From: a virus
Length of the DNA stretch: 64,000 nucleotides
Direction: 5' to 3' (one strand)
IMG/VR virus record: IMGVR_UViG_3300026538_000054
Span: 124,001-188,000 of that record
The position numbers and the translations under genes were made by a program. The notes under the pieces were generated by a model. The model ran no database searches. It was given only the letters and a program-made list of their open reading frames with translations, and was not told where the DNA came from. Position 1 is the first letter of the stretch, and each line of letters starts with the position of its first letter. Of this stretch, positions 40,998-48,906 are shown in pieces.

Positions 40998-41257
40998 TCC
41001 TTGGTTTTACGGGAACTAGGCGGGGCATGACTCCCGCCCAGCGAGAGTCCGTGTCCTGGCTCCTGGCTGGTCGTGACCTTGCTCATGTGCATCACGGCGG
41101 GGCGATCGGCGCGGACGCCGACTTCCATCGGCTGATCCTGGCGAATCGCCCTGACCTGGTCGGGACCATTCATCCCTGCGACATCGAGTCGCAGCGCGAG
41201 GACTTCACCGTTGACGAGCTTCGCGGCCAGAACGGTCCAGCCGCTTCTCAGCTATAA
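40994..41257 (+). CDS. Truncated SLOG-like protein (87 aa)
   Basis: ATG 40994 with GGAGGGAGG. MILGFTGTRRGMTPAQRESVSWLL ... HVHHGGAIGADADFHRLIL ... IHPCDIE is the N-terminal half of a SLOG (Rossmann, nucleotide/ligand-binding) protein, normally ~140 residues. It ends early and its last residues (SQL, stop) come from the second copy of the direct repeat, so recombination has replaced its 3' end. Probably non-functional or altered. Confidence 0.6.
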   Translation: MILGFTGTRRGMTPAQRESVSWLLAGRDLAHVHHGGAIGADADFHRLILANRPDLVGTIHPCDIESQREDFTVDELRGQNGPAASQL

Positions 41258-41327
41258 GGCCGCTGAGGAGGCCTTCATCTCTGATGGTAGACAACAAGTC
41301 AAGGGAGCGCAATAGCATGGTCGTCTG
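41246..41327 (+). repeat. Direct repeat, copy 2
   Basis: See copy 1. It carries the stop codon of the truncated SLOG gene, the interlocking-stem segment, a ribosome site AAGGGAG and ATG 41317. Identity ends shortly after the ATG. It marks a recombination end. Confidence 0.85.
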
Positions 41328-41376
41328 CGACCGTTGCGGCAGGGAGCCACGGGCCAGCCATTCCACGGCCACATGA
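41317..41376 (+). CDS. 19-residue zinc-knuckle-like peptide (possible remnant)
   Basis: ATG 41317 at the end of direct repeat 2. MVVCDRCGREPRASHSTAT has one CxxC pair and looks like the start of a zinc-ribbon protein cut short. It ends 53 bases before the IS element's left end. Confidence 0.3.
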   Translation: MVVCDRCGREPRASHSTAT

Positions 41377-41516
41377 GGGGTCGCACATATCATCTACAAG
41401 GAAGACCGGTCTAGTAACCTATAAAGTGGGAGGCCCGTCAGGTAAGCCGGCAAGGCAATCGAGAGAGGAGCTCCGGCGTTGACTGCTGCCTGGGGGGTCT
41501 TGAAATCGCAATCGCG

Positions 41517-42893
41517 TTATTCACCTTGGCGGCGTTTCGCCAATATCTTGGCGGTCGAGACATGGGGGTGCTTGGGATCGTATTGGCGTGGCGTCTTTGG
41601 CTTCTTCGGCTTCGTGGGGGCTTTGCGATATTTTGACAAATCGACCTGGCGTGCCAATTCGAGCAATACCTTCGCCAATTCCGCGGCATTCATGTCCCCC
41701 AACGGCAGCCATTGCATCGGAGGAATGGCAATCATCATGCCGGTGTGCGTCCGCCGAATCTCACTGGTGATGTGATGCAGCGAGACTTCCTTCTCCACCT
41801 TGTCCGTCCCATGGACCACACGCAACGCCGCCTTGATTACCGACAAGAGGTTATAGGCCAGCACCGTGACGCAAAACGCGAACAACGCCGCCTTGGGATA
41901 CCCCAGACGCGGATGCTCGCCTTGCAGCACATCGGTCAACACTTGGAACACGGTCTCGATTTTCCACCGCTTGAGATAGAGACGCGCCAAGGTCAAGGCA
42001 CAGGCCTGCTCGACCGTCAGGTCGCACAGCAAGGCCACCTCCGTCTCTCCGTCCCGAGTCGGCTGGTCCAACTTGATGAGCACTCGCCGCAGTTCGAGCA
42101 GCCTGCCATCGTCGGCGGTGATCGTCACCTTCTGCTCCCAGACAGAGCCCGTCTCCACTCGGCCGACCAGACGCAGGTCGTCCCCCTTGGTCCAGGGCAA
42201 GTTCTTGTGCTCGCGCACCAACACGTGGGCCTTGCGGCGGAGGACCACGCCGCACAACCAGCCCACCGTGCAGAAGTTGCGATCTTCGATCCACAGTTCG
42301 CCCTCGAGCACGCTGTCCAACACCGGGCCCAACAGGGCGCGTTCCTGGGCGTGGCCGTCCTCACACGGGAAGACGTCGATAACCAATCCCAACTGCGGGT
42401 CGAACACGTTCAAGGTCTTGCCAGGCAAAGGAGCGGCGGCGATCTCGCGCAGCTCTTTGATGCGGTGTTGCGTGCCCGCCAGGCAGTTGCCGTCGAGGAT
42501 CTTGACTCGGAAGCCGGGCAGCAGCGCCGGCAGGGAGCCGCCCAGCGCCTCGACGACTTCGGTCAGGCGCGCCGCGTTGTCGCGGACCAGTTGTTGCATC
42601 ACCGGCAGTTCGACACCCTTGAGCTTTTCGTAAACATTGGTCAGCTCAACGGGAAAGAGGTCCCGGTGGTTCACGTAAACGGCGTGCGGGGATTTGTGGA
42701 TACCACAGACGACCAACCCCATCATATCAACCAGCGTGGAGAACAGCAGCTTCTCCGTGTATTGAGTCGTGGCCGTCCGCTCGAACAGTTCATCAATCGG
42801 CCCTGGCTGCAAGGCATGCTCCATCAGCCCCCGAGCCATTACCGTGATCGGGCTCTCATTCACGAATCGATCGAATACCGCTTCCAGAAGCAT
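41517..42893 (-). CDS. IS4-family DDE transposase (458 aa)
   Basis: Full-length protein. Catalytic acidic residues occur in KILDGNCLAG (first D), WIEDRNFCT (second D) and the IS4 signature YLKRWKIETVFQ (Y..R..E, third E). A basic C-terminus rich in Lys/Pro suits DNA binding. The start at 42893 is the first ATG after a region with a 10-bp inverted repeat. Proteins of this type cut and paste the element. Likely of host origin. Confidence 0.9.
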   Translation of the reverse strand: MLLEAVFDRFVNESPITVMARGLMEHALQPGPIDELFERTATTQYTEKLLFSTLVDMMGLVVCGIHKSPHAVYVNHRDLFPVELTNVYEKLKGVELPVMQQLVRDNAARLTEVVEALGGSLPALLPGFRVKILDGNCLAGTQHRIKELREIAAAPLPGKTLNVFDPQLGLVIDVFPCEDGHAQERALLGPVLDSVLEGELWIEDRNFCTVGWLCGVVLRRKAHVLVREHKNLPWTKGDDLRLVGRVETGSVWEQKVTITADDGRLLELRRVLIKLDQPTRDGETEVALLCDLTVEQACALTLARLYLKRWKIETVFQVLTDVLQGEHPRLGYPKAALFAFCVTVLAYNLLSVIKAALRVVHGTDKVEKEVSLHHITSEIRRTHTGMMIAIPPMQWLPLGDMNAAELAKVLLELARQVDLSKYRKAPTKPKKPKTPRQYDPKHPHVSTAKILAKRRQGE

Positions 42894-42924
42894 GGCAAAT
42901 GGCTCCAGGTTCCCCAGGATCTTC

Positions 42925-42964
42925 CCCTGTTCAGCTTATACACGCCAACCGCTACTGAACAGGG
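42925..42964. repeat. Inverted repeat upstream of transposase start
   Basis: CCCTGTTCAG and CTGAACAGGG (10 bp perfect arms, 20-nt spacer) lie just before the transposase start. It might be the transposase promoter or operator, or a stem that blocks read-through. The opposite copy was not found at the other element end. Confidence 0.5.
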
Positions 42965-43073
42965 CTGCAATAGCTCCCAATCGCACATGTGTTCTTTTGT
43001 CCCCTGCTCCACCACCGTGAAATGGCTGGAGCCACGGGCCTCTATCGTTTCAAAGTTCAGTCAAGGATGAGTG

Positions 43074-43376
43074 ATGCGACAGACGCCAAGAAAACGGGCG
43101 GTTGAGTCCCTGAGGAAGTTGCTTGCCGACTGCGGCCTGACCGAGGGGGACAACTACTACGCCGTGTCCTTGCAGATGACCCTGGAGGAATTGGAGGCCG
43201 ACACCAAAAGGCTGGGCTGTGAACAGGCCTGGCTGGTGCGACGGTTGGTGGAGCAGGTAGTCCACCGCCTGGTCGGTCACGACGGGCTGACACCAAACCA
43301 CGAAGCGTGCGCGAAGGCCCGGCGACTTTGCGCCGGGCCGCCCGAGGGTAACAAAGAGGGACCGCCATGTCTGTGA
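43074..43376 (+). CDS. Hypothetical protein (100 aa)
   Basis: ATG 43074 with AAGGA nearby; GTG 43071 is equally possible. Helical, charged, with RRLVEQVVHRLV near the middle. It begins shortly after the IS right end and shows no sign of truncation. No family recognised. Confidence 0.45.
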   Translation: MRQTPRKRAVESLRKLLADCGLTEGDNYYAVSLQMTLEELEADTKRLGCEQAWLVRRLVEQVVHRLVGHDGLTPNHEACAKARRLCAGPPEGNKEGPPCL

Positions 43377-43411
43377 GCTACTTCGCCCATGTCGTAGGCG
43401 GCGTGGGCGTT

Positions 43412-43440
43412 GCGGCATTTAGCCAGCCGCAGAGGGCTTT
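43412..43440 (-). promoter_or_regulatory. Leader-type element, copy 6 (inverted orientation)
   Basis: Read on the - strand: AGCC(C)/GGCT and GCGGC/GCCGC in the same interlocking order as copies 2-5; read on + the layout is also two interlocking stems. It precedes the ATG at 43475 by 34 bases. Confidence 0.45.
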
Positions 43441-43474
43441 GATGCAGTTGTCATACTAGCAAAGGCAAGCCGTC

Positions 43475-44221
43475 ATGACCGAGGCGGAATGGGAGGTCTC
43501 AGACGACCCGGTGCGAATGCTCCTCTTCTTGACAGGTGGTTACGAACGGGAGGTGCCCGCCGGGGGCTGTGAGCGCTTTCCCGGAACGCGCAAGCTGCGA
43601 TTGTTTACCTACGCCTGCGTCTTGCAGGTTAAGGGCCTGATCAAGTACACAAGGACTCTTGAGGCCTTGGAGGCGGCCCCGCTAATCGCCGACGGCGTGC
43701 TACGCCAGAAAAAGACCCAAGACCTGCGTCGGGGCACGTCGGAGCTCCTTGTCGAGCTGACCCAGGTTGGCATGGCCGGGACCGACGAAATGAGAGCCGT
43801 AGAAGAGGCGGACGATCTGGTCATGTCCGACTCCGTACGGGCGGCCCTTCACTTACTCGAAGGATCGACTCTGCGGCCGAGTCGCTGGGAGGCTGACTGC
43901 CTGCGGGAGATTGTTGGCGACCCTTACAGGCAGTATGTTTGGACCGCCAATCCGTCACCTCGAAAGGCGAGCTACCGCGAGATCAACAACCCCGATATGA
44001 GGGACCTGGTCCTTCTGCGCCGAAGCTGGCTGACGGAGGACGCCCTTCGTATCGCGAAGACGGCCTACGACAAGCGGGACTTTTCTCTCTTGCCCGTTCT
44101 GGGCGACGCCCTGGAAGAGGCAGGGTGCGATTTCGCGCCATTGCTCTACCATCTGCGCAAAGACTGTTCATGCCACGCCCTTGGGTGTTGGGCGCTGGAC
44201 CTGGTTCTGGATAAACGCTGA
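43475..44221 (+). CDS. Planctomycete MTEAEW/RKLRLF family protein (248 aa)
   Basis: ATG 43475. MTEAEWEVSDDPVRMLLFLTG ... GTRKLRLFTYACVLQVKGLI and IAKTAYDKRDFSLLPVLGDALEEAGCDFAPLLYHLRKD match the N- and C-terminal parts of the planctomycete family. No catalytic motif. A companion of 32340; a broken copy is at 49983-50275. Confidence 0.65.
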   Translation: MTEAEWEVSDDPVRMLLFLTGGYEREVPAGGCERFPGTRKLRLFTYACVLQVKGLIKYTRTLEALEAAPLIADGVLRQKKTQDLRRGTSELLVELTQVGMAGTDEMRAVEEADDLVMSDSVRAALHLLEGSTLRPSRWEADCLREIVGDPYRQYVWTANPSPRKASYREINNPDMRDLVLLRRSWLTEDALRIAKTAYDKRDFSLLPVLGDALEEAGCDFAPLLYHLRKDCSCHALGCWALDLVLDKR

Positions 44222-44234
44222 CTGGAGCACGTAG

Positions 44235-44465
44235 GTGCCTAAATACCGAATGTTGTGCAAGGCGTTCGCCTTTTTTGACGTGGTGACCGAGGACGACGAA
44301 GAGGCCATACGAAAGGCCGAGAAGCTCAAGGTCGAGATCGCCAACGGCCTGGACCTGCCAAAGGGCGCGATGGTCGAAGGACTGCCGTTCGACCCCGAGG
44401 GCGACCTGAACATCATGGTCTACCTCGGGGCCATCAGTCCGCCCAAGATCGTCACGAAGGACTGA
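44235..44465 (+). CDS. Small hypothetical protein (76 aa)
   Basis: GTG 44235 is 14 bases after the previous stop. Alpha/beta small protein (YRMLCKAFAFFDVVTEDDEEAIRKAEKLKVEIAN), possibly ACT- or ferredoxin-like in pattern. No family recognised. Confidence 0.4.
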   Translation: MPKYRMLCKAFAFFDVVTEDDEEAIRKAEKLKVEIANGLDLPKGAMVEGLPFDPEGDLNIMVYLGAISPPKIVTKD

Positions 44466-44476
44466 CAGGGGAAACG

Positions 44477-44860
44477 ATGAACGCGGAAACGACAGTGCTG
44501 CACCAGTTCTTGAAAGAGCTAGCCCAGTCGCCAGAGAACTGGGGCCTGCGCGGCATAGTGGCCGATTGGTACGAAGACAACCAAGAGGTGCACCGCGCCG
44601 AGTGTCTGCGCTGGATGATCCAGCAGAGGAAGCGGCCGTACACGAGGGCCGACAAGCAGGCGACGTGGTTCAACGCGGATCGGATCTCGCCGGGGCTTGG
44701 CGACCCGGAGTCAGACATTCCCGAGGCTATCTTCAAGCAGTTGGAAGGAGGCAAGCCAGCGGCGAATCACATAACGTTCGGCAACTTCCCCGAGGCGGAA
44801 GAGGCGATCCAGAAGGCCTGGGCGAAGGCCAGGGCCGGAGGTTGGTCCCCGCATGGCTAA
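44477..44860 (+). CDS. TIGR02996-like module protein (127 aa)
   Basis: ATG 44477 with AGGGGAAACG. FLKELAQSPENWGLRGIVADWYEDNQEVHRAECLRWMIQQ matches TIGR02996 (ADWxED core). The C-terminal half is unique. It is convergent with the next - strand gene, with no gap. Confidence 0.6.
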   Translation: MNAETTVLHQFLKELAQSPENWGLRGIVADWYEDNQEVHRAECLRWMIQQRKRPYTRADKQATWFNADRISPGLGDPESDIPEAIFKQLEGGKPAANHITFGNFPEAEEAIQKAWAKARAGGWSPHG

Positions 44861-46042
44861 CTAGGCCTTGCCGGCCATCGCCCGTCGGAAGAGCGCCACG
44901 TGCTCGTCCACGACCTCCCTGGCGGCGCGCAGGGATGGCTGTACGCCGTTCTCCTGACAGAGGACGTCAAAGAGCGCGGCGTCTTCTTCCGGCATCCCGG
45001 GAAGGACGCTCGCCGCCTTCTCGGCGTCCACCATGACGCCGTCCCTGGTGAGCTCGCTGGCGTACTTTTCTCCGAGGCCCTCTCTGATCTCTCGCACGCG
45101 CAGCCTGGTCAGTTCATGGGCCTTGTAGAGGTTGCCGGTCCTGGTCTCGATGTGGCCCTCCACCAGCCTAGCAACGGCCTGCTTGGTGACGCCGAAAAGG
45201 ACGTCCTCGGGCAGGCCCAGGCCCGTTTGGTAGTGCCCCTTCAGCCGATAGGACTCGTCGAAGCCGTCCACGACTTCGGCCAGTTGCAACATGGCCTCCC
45301 TGTTCCGGGCCTTCTCGGGCCGTTCGAGTACTTCCTTCGCCAGTTTCAGCATGGCCTCCTGGAGAGGGGAGTAGGCCCCCGGTCCGCCGCGCGAGAGGAC
45401 CACGCGGTCAAAGAGGAGCCTCGCCGCGTCTTCAGCGGAACACGCGCCTCTTCCCGCGGCCCTTGAGAGCTCGTCCTCGCCAGGGAGATACGCGCCGACC
45501 GCGGCCGCCTTCTCCAGCACCTTCTCGGCGAAAAGCCTTCTCAGGGGGAATGGCGCGCTCGCCCTGAACTTCAGGTAGTGTTCGCCGGCGGCCTTGATCT
45601 CCGGGGAGGACCGCAGCGGGTAGCGCCTGACTTTTCTCCCGCCTTCGTCCTCGTAGACCAGGGCGAAGTCGTCATCGGGCAGCTCTCTCTCGTCCGGCAA
45701 CTGCCTGAAGCTCTCGATCTTGCTTCTGGCCTCTTTCACCCCGAGCGAGATACCATGAAAGGCCGCCATCTTCTCCAGCCGGTCGCTGATGAAGGCGTAG
45801 ACGTCTTTGGAGAGGGCTGGTCTCTGCTCATGGAAGTAGGCGCTCGAGAGCCAGCAGGCGGCCTTCGTGTGGCAAGGAAGAAGCCCCCTGGCCGGGTCGG
45901 CGAAGATATCCGGCCCGGCGCCCCTGGGCGGTACGAGGTCTTCCTCGCTCGCCTTCTTGACGAAGTCGGGCAGGCCGGCCACAAGGCCCAACCGGTGCAA
46001 AAGCCGCCCATCAATGTCGGTAGCGTAATCCAGGTACTCCAT
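44861..46042 (-). CDS. Hypothetical protein (393 aa) on the - strand
   Basis: Almost all helical, charged and rich in Lys/Glu/Arg (e.g. RLFAEKVLEKAAAVGAYLPG, AREVVDEHVALFRRAM). The start ATG is part of the palindrome CATG shared with the divergent ATG at 46041, so the two genes overlap at their first bases. No homology recognised; virion scaffold or packaging roles are possible, none shown. Confidence 0.5.
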   Translation of the reverse strand: MEYLDYATDIDGRLLHRLGLVAGLPDFVKKASEEDLVPPRGAGPDIFADPARGLLPCHTKAACWLSSAYFHEQRPALSKDVYAFISDRLEKMAAFHGISLGVKEARSKIESFRQLPDERELPDDDFALVYEDEGGRKVRRYPLRSSPEIKAAGEHYLKFRASAPFPLRRLFAEKVLEKAAAVGAYLPGEDELSRAAGRGACSAEDAARLLFDRVVLSRGGPGAYSPLQEAMLKLAKEVLERPEKARNREAMLQLAEVVDGFDESYRLKGHYQTGLGLPEDVLFGVTKQAVARLVEGHIETRTGNLYKAHELTRLRVREIREGLGEKYASELTRDGVMVDAEKAASVLPGMPEEDAALFDVLCQENGVQPSLRAAREVVDEHVALFRRAMAGKA

Positions 46043-48584
46043 GCCGGGCCCCTCTTCCCCTTACCTCAAACTGGACGAGCTTCTCTCCGCCAGGGCCTTC
46101 CTGGAGCGGTCGGGCCACGGGCTCGTCTGCCCGACCTGTCTCGGCCCTCTTGCGGTCTCTGACGATACCACTCTGGGGGGCGATGCGGCGCATTGCTCCT
46201 TGTGCGACCGCGCCATGAAGGCCTGCGAGCTGGCCTCCCTGGTCTGGTCCATGAGCCTGGAAAAGGCCCTGGTGAAACTATGTGCTCTGCTTGAGATCAG
46301 GCCAGGGCCGCGAGAGCTTGCGCGCTACTTGCAAGTAGTGCGCTTCCGACAGGCGTGCGAACACCTCTGGGCGACCAGGCGGCCGGCAGGGCGCTCACAA
46401 GCCATGAGGTCCCTGCGCGTCTCCCTGGGTGACGAGAGACCGCCAGGCTGGCCGAGCGCCGGCGGCCCCTTCCTGGGAGAGCACCCCGCAGAGAACATCA
46501 AGCCTGTTCTGGGCGCCGTCTTCGCGGGCGACTGGGAAGACGCCCTTCTCGTCAGGATCAGTGACATGCCGGGAAGGACCTCGGGCCTCTGGCTCCTTAC
46601 CGGCAACAGAGAGGAGAACAAGGCCAGGGCCTTCTCCGCGTTGCAAAGAGGGGGACCGATCACCGGAGTGGTGCTTCCATCAGGGCTGAGACAACCGCCT
46701 GACCGTCGACGCGGTGATCAGGCCCTGGTCCTTCTGGACGTCCGCGCCTCGTTGAGGCTGCATGCGCTGGCAGGCGGCCTCTTGCCGATCGCAGGCGCTC
46801 AGGAAGAATGGTCGCCGCCGGCGCTTCTTCTCCCTGGCGGCAGGCCGCTGACCATCTGGGCGAAGAGGCCGTCTCCCGGCGCTTTTCGTTGGGCCTGTTC
46901 CACAGGTGCCGGTCTCTGCGTGTCGCCGGCCAGAGACGAGCTGATCTGGCAACTGAAGGACTATCTGCCTGAAGAGTGGCTGGAGAAGTGCCTGAGGGAG
47001 GCGCTTCCGCCGGAGCTCCAGTTGGAAAGGGCCTTGCTCGCCATGCCTGCCCAGGAGGTAGGCCCCTTCCTTGACCAGGCCGGCGTCACGGGCACGGCCC
47101 TGTCCGTCTTCCTCCTGGGCAGCAGGGACAAGACCAGGGAGAGAGTAAGCACGCTGGCCGCTTCTCTCGCAAAACGCGTGGAGCTGGGCGGAGACCACGT
47201 GCTTGAGAAGAACGGCCGCTGGCTTCGGGACGACAAGAAGCAAGGTCTGATCACGGACGCCGTGCTGCGCCTAGACGAGATCGTCCGACTGCGAACGGGA
47301 GGTGAGACGTTCTACCAGGGCGCTGTTCTTTCGCAGGGCGCGGTCCTGCCCTTCTGCGCTCCTTGCTCGGAGCTGGATAAATCGGCCCTCCCGCTCATGG
47401 AGGAGCTTTTGCAAACGGCCGGGATGACGCTCTTGGCCGATGCCGCCTGGTCGAAAAAGATCACCGCCCTGGCCAGGCGGTTCTCTCCTCCCAGGCTCCG
47501 AGAGGTGGACGACGTCTTCGGCTGGAGACAGGCCCGACGAGCGTTTGCTTTTCCGTTTATGAGCATTGACCCCGAGGAGAAGTGCGTCAAGGGCCCCCTG
47601 GAGAGCTTCCCCTCACAGGCCTACTGCCCTTTTTCGCCCACGGAGACCAGACCGCCCGACCAGCCGCCTTCGCCACGGACAGCGGCCCTGGCGGCGCTGC
47701 TCGTTATCAACTTCCTGGCCGATTGCTACGGGCAAGAGAAGGTGCCCGCGGTGCTTGTCACGCGGCGGCCGCTTAACGACATGGAAGAGCTGAAGAGAGC
47801 TGGGTTCAGACCGGCGCAGCCGTCTGAAGAAGGAGATAGCAACGCGTGGCAGGCCCGGCTGGAGCGGTTCAATCTGCCTGTTATCCACTTCGCTCCTCTT
47901 GACGAGCTGCCCTGTGTACTCGGCCCCCTGGCACTACCAGTCCTGCCTGTCCATGAGGCGGCAGGGCTTTGTTTCAGCGGAGGGCCAAGGCTCATTCTCG
48001 ATCTGGATGGCGAGCTGGACGGTGCCGCGCTCTCCGGCCTTGTTGCCGGCTACCTGGCCACGGAGGCCGGCCGCCTGGCTGACTGGCAGGTGAACGGCGC
48101 GGACATCAGGAGCGTCTTCAAGGACATGGCCCGGTGGCTGCGCGGGCTTTACGGCAGACCACCGGCGGCCCTGGCCGTCCTGGACCTGGAAGAGAGACTG
48201 TCTCGCGTGGCCTGTCTGGCCAGGGCCTTTCTCCTGGGTGCTGCCAGACTGGCACGCTTTTCCGGAAAACAAATTGTCCGGATCGAACACAAGCGCATTG
48301 ATGTGGTACTACGAAGACTAGCGAAGCGGCCGGGCTGCGATGCAGAAGAAGTCGTACAGGCCCTGGTGAAGACAGGGGCGGCCGTAGCGGACGAAAACAC
48401 GCTGGTGCTGAATCAAGACGGGACGGAGCGCCTGCTGCGCGGTACAGCAGGCCTGACGAACCAAGAGACACAGGTGAGAAAAAGCCATGAGCCAGAAGAC
48501 CAACAACGGCGCCAAGAAGCCGGAGCCGGAGGTCAAGAAGTTGTCCAAGCGAGGCAGCCTGGTGATCAACTTCCGGGCGGATGA
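46041..48584 (+). CDS. CHC2-zinc-finger protein, possibly a DNA primase-like enzyme (847 aa)
   Basis: ATG 46041 overlaps the divergent start. Residues ~28-75 (LVCPTCLGPL ... HCSLCDRAMKACELASLVWSM...) look like the CHC2-type zinc finger of primases, with the usual following helix. Residues ~180-270 (LLVRISDMPGRTSGLWLLTG..., QALVLLDVRASLRLHALAGG) suggest an alpha/beta nucleotide-binding part. No P-loop motif was found, and polymerase or helicase catalytic residues cannot be assigned. Ends overlapping the next gene by ~98 bases, with a probably non-functional tail. Confidence 0.5.
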   Translation: MPGPSSPYLKLDELLSARAFLERSGHGLVCPTCLGPLAVSDDTTLGGDAAHCSLCDRAMKACELASLVWSMSLEKALVKLCALLEIRPGPRELARYLQVVRFRQACEHLWATRRPAGRSQAMRSLRVSLGDERPPGWPSAGGPFLGEHPAENIKPVLGAVFAGDWEDALLVRISDMPGRTSGLWLLTGNREENKARAFSALQRGGPITGVVLPSGLRQPPDRRRGDQALVLLDVRASLRLHALAGGLLPIAGAQEEWSPPALLLPGGRPLTIWAKRPSPGAFRWACSTGAGLCVSPARDELIWQLKDYLPEEWLEKCLREALPPELQLERALLAMPAQEVGPFLDQAGVTGTALSVFLLGSRDKTRERVSTLAASLAKRVELGGDHVLEKNGRWLRDDKKQGLITDAVLRLDEIVRLRTGGETFYQGAVLSQGAVLPFCAPCSELDKSALPLMEELLQTAGMTLLADAAWSKKITALARRFSPPRLREVDDVFGWRQARRAFAFPFMSIDPEEKCVKGPLESFPSQAYCPFSPTETRPPDQPPSPRTAALAALLVINFLADCYGQEKVPAVLVTRRPLNDMEELKRAGFRPAQPSEEGDSNAWQARLERFNLPVIHFAPLDELPCVLGPLALPVLPVHEAAGLCFSGGPRLILDLDGELDGAALSGLVAGYLATEAGRLADWQVNGADIRSVFKDMARWLRGLYGRPPAALAVLDLEERLSRVACLARAFLLGAARLARFSGKQIVRIEHKRIDVVLRRLAKRPGCDAEEVVQALVKTGAAVADENTLVLNQDGTERLLRGTAGLTNQETQVRKSHEPEDQQRRQEAGAGGQEVVQARQPGDQLPGG

Positions 48585-48747
48585 GGACGTCAAGACCTCC
48601 GACATCACGGCCCTGGCCGACTACCTGCTGGGCCGCAAGGCGCTCAACGACAAGCAGAAGGCCAGGTTGGACAAGATCAAGTTCATGAAGTCCGACCTGA
48701 TAAAGAACTTAACGGAGCCGGCCGCGCCCGTTACGACCGAGGTCTGA
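48487..48747 (+). CDS. Small hypothetical protein (86 aa)
   Basis: ATG 48487, overlapping the previous frame. Basic N-terminus (SQKTNNGAKKPEPEVKKLSKRGS) then an acidic/basic helical part (ITALADYLLGRKALNDKQKARLDK). Resembles a small DNA-binding or accessory protein by charge only. It lies in a different frame from its neighbour. Confidence 0.5.
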   Translation: MSQKTNNGAKKPEPEVKKLSKRGSLVINFRADEDVKTSDITALADYLLGRKALNDKQKARLDKIKFMKSDLIKNLTEPAAPVTTEV

Positions 48748-48775
48748 CCGACTACCTACTGGGTTGGCTGCAGCG

Positions 48776-48807
48776 ACGGCGGCATTTCACGACTTTGAGG
48801 CCGCCGT
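48776..48807 (+). promoter_or_regulatory. Hairpin in the thyX leader
   Basis: An 8-bp GC stem (ACGGCGGC/GCCGCCGT) with a 16-nt loop. It sits upstream of the 35-bp inverted repeat at 48827. Confidence 0.4.
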
Positions 48808-48826
48808 GTAGGCCTTTCTGTGAACC

Positions 48827-48861
48827 TTACCATTACGCTGGTGCCACCAGCGTAATGGTAA
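48827..48861. promoter_or_regulatory. 35-bp near-perfect inverted repeat upstream of thyX
   Basis: Arms of 17 bp (TTACCATTACGCTGGTG and its exact complement) around one central C. There is no T-tract. It may be an operator, attenuator hairpin or resolution-type site. It lies 45 bases before the ATG at 48907. Confidence 0.6.
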
Positions 48862-48906
48862 ACAGGAAATCTGTCAACTACTCGTTTCACCAGGAGAAGT
48901 ACGTTC

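Larger units (their letters stand above)
41430..43042. mobile_element. IS4-family insertion sequence (ends approximate)
   Basis: The ~1.6-kb region contains a complete transposase. GAGGCCCGT at 41430 and its inverse ACGGGCCTC at 43034 are the best candidate ends. Terminal repeats are short and a target-site duplication is not clear, so the boundaries are provisional. It lies between a truncated SLOG gene and unrelated phage genes. Confidence 0.6.

Noticed and set aside
41712-43070. 452-codon + frame opposite the transposase
   Set aside because: Antisense to a complete IS4 transposase; no motif.
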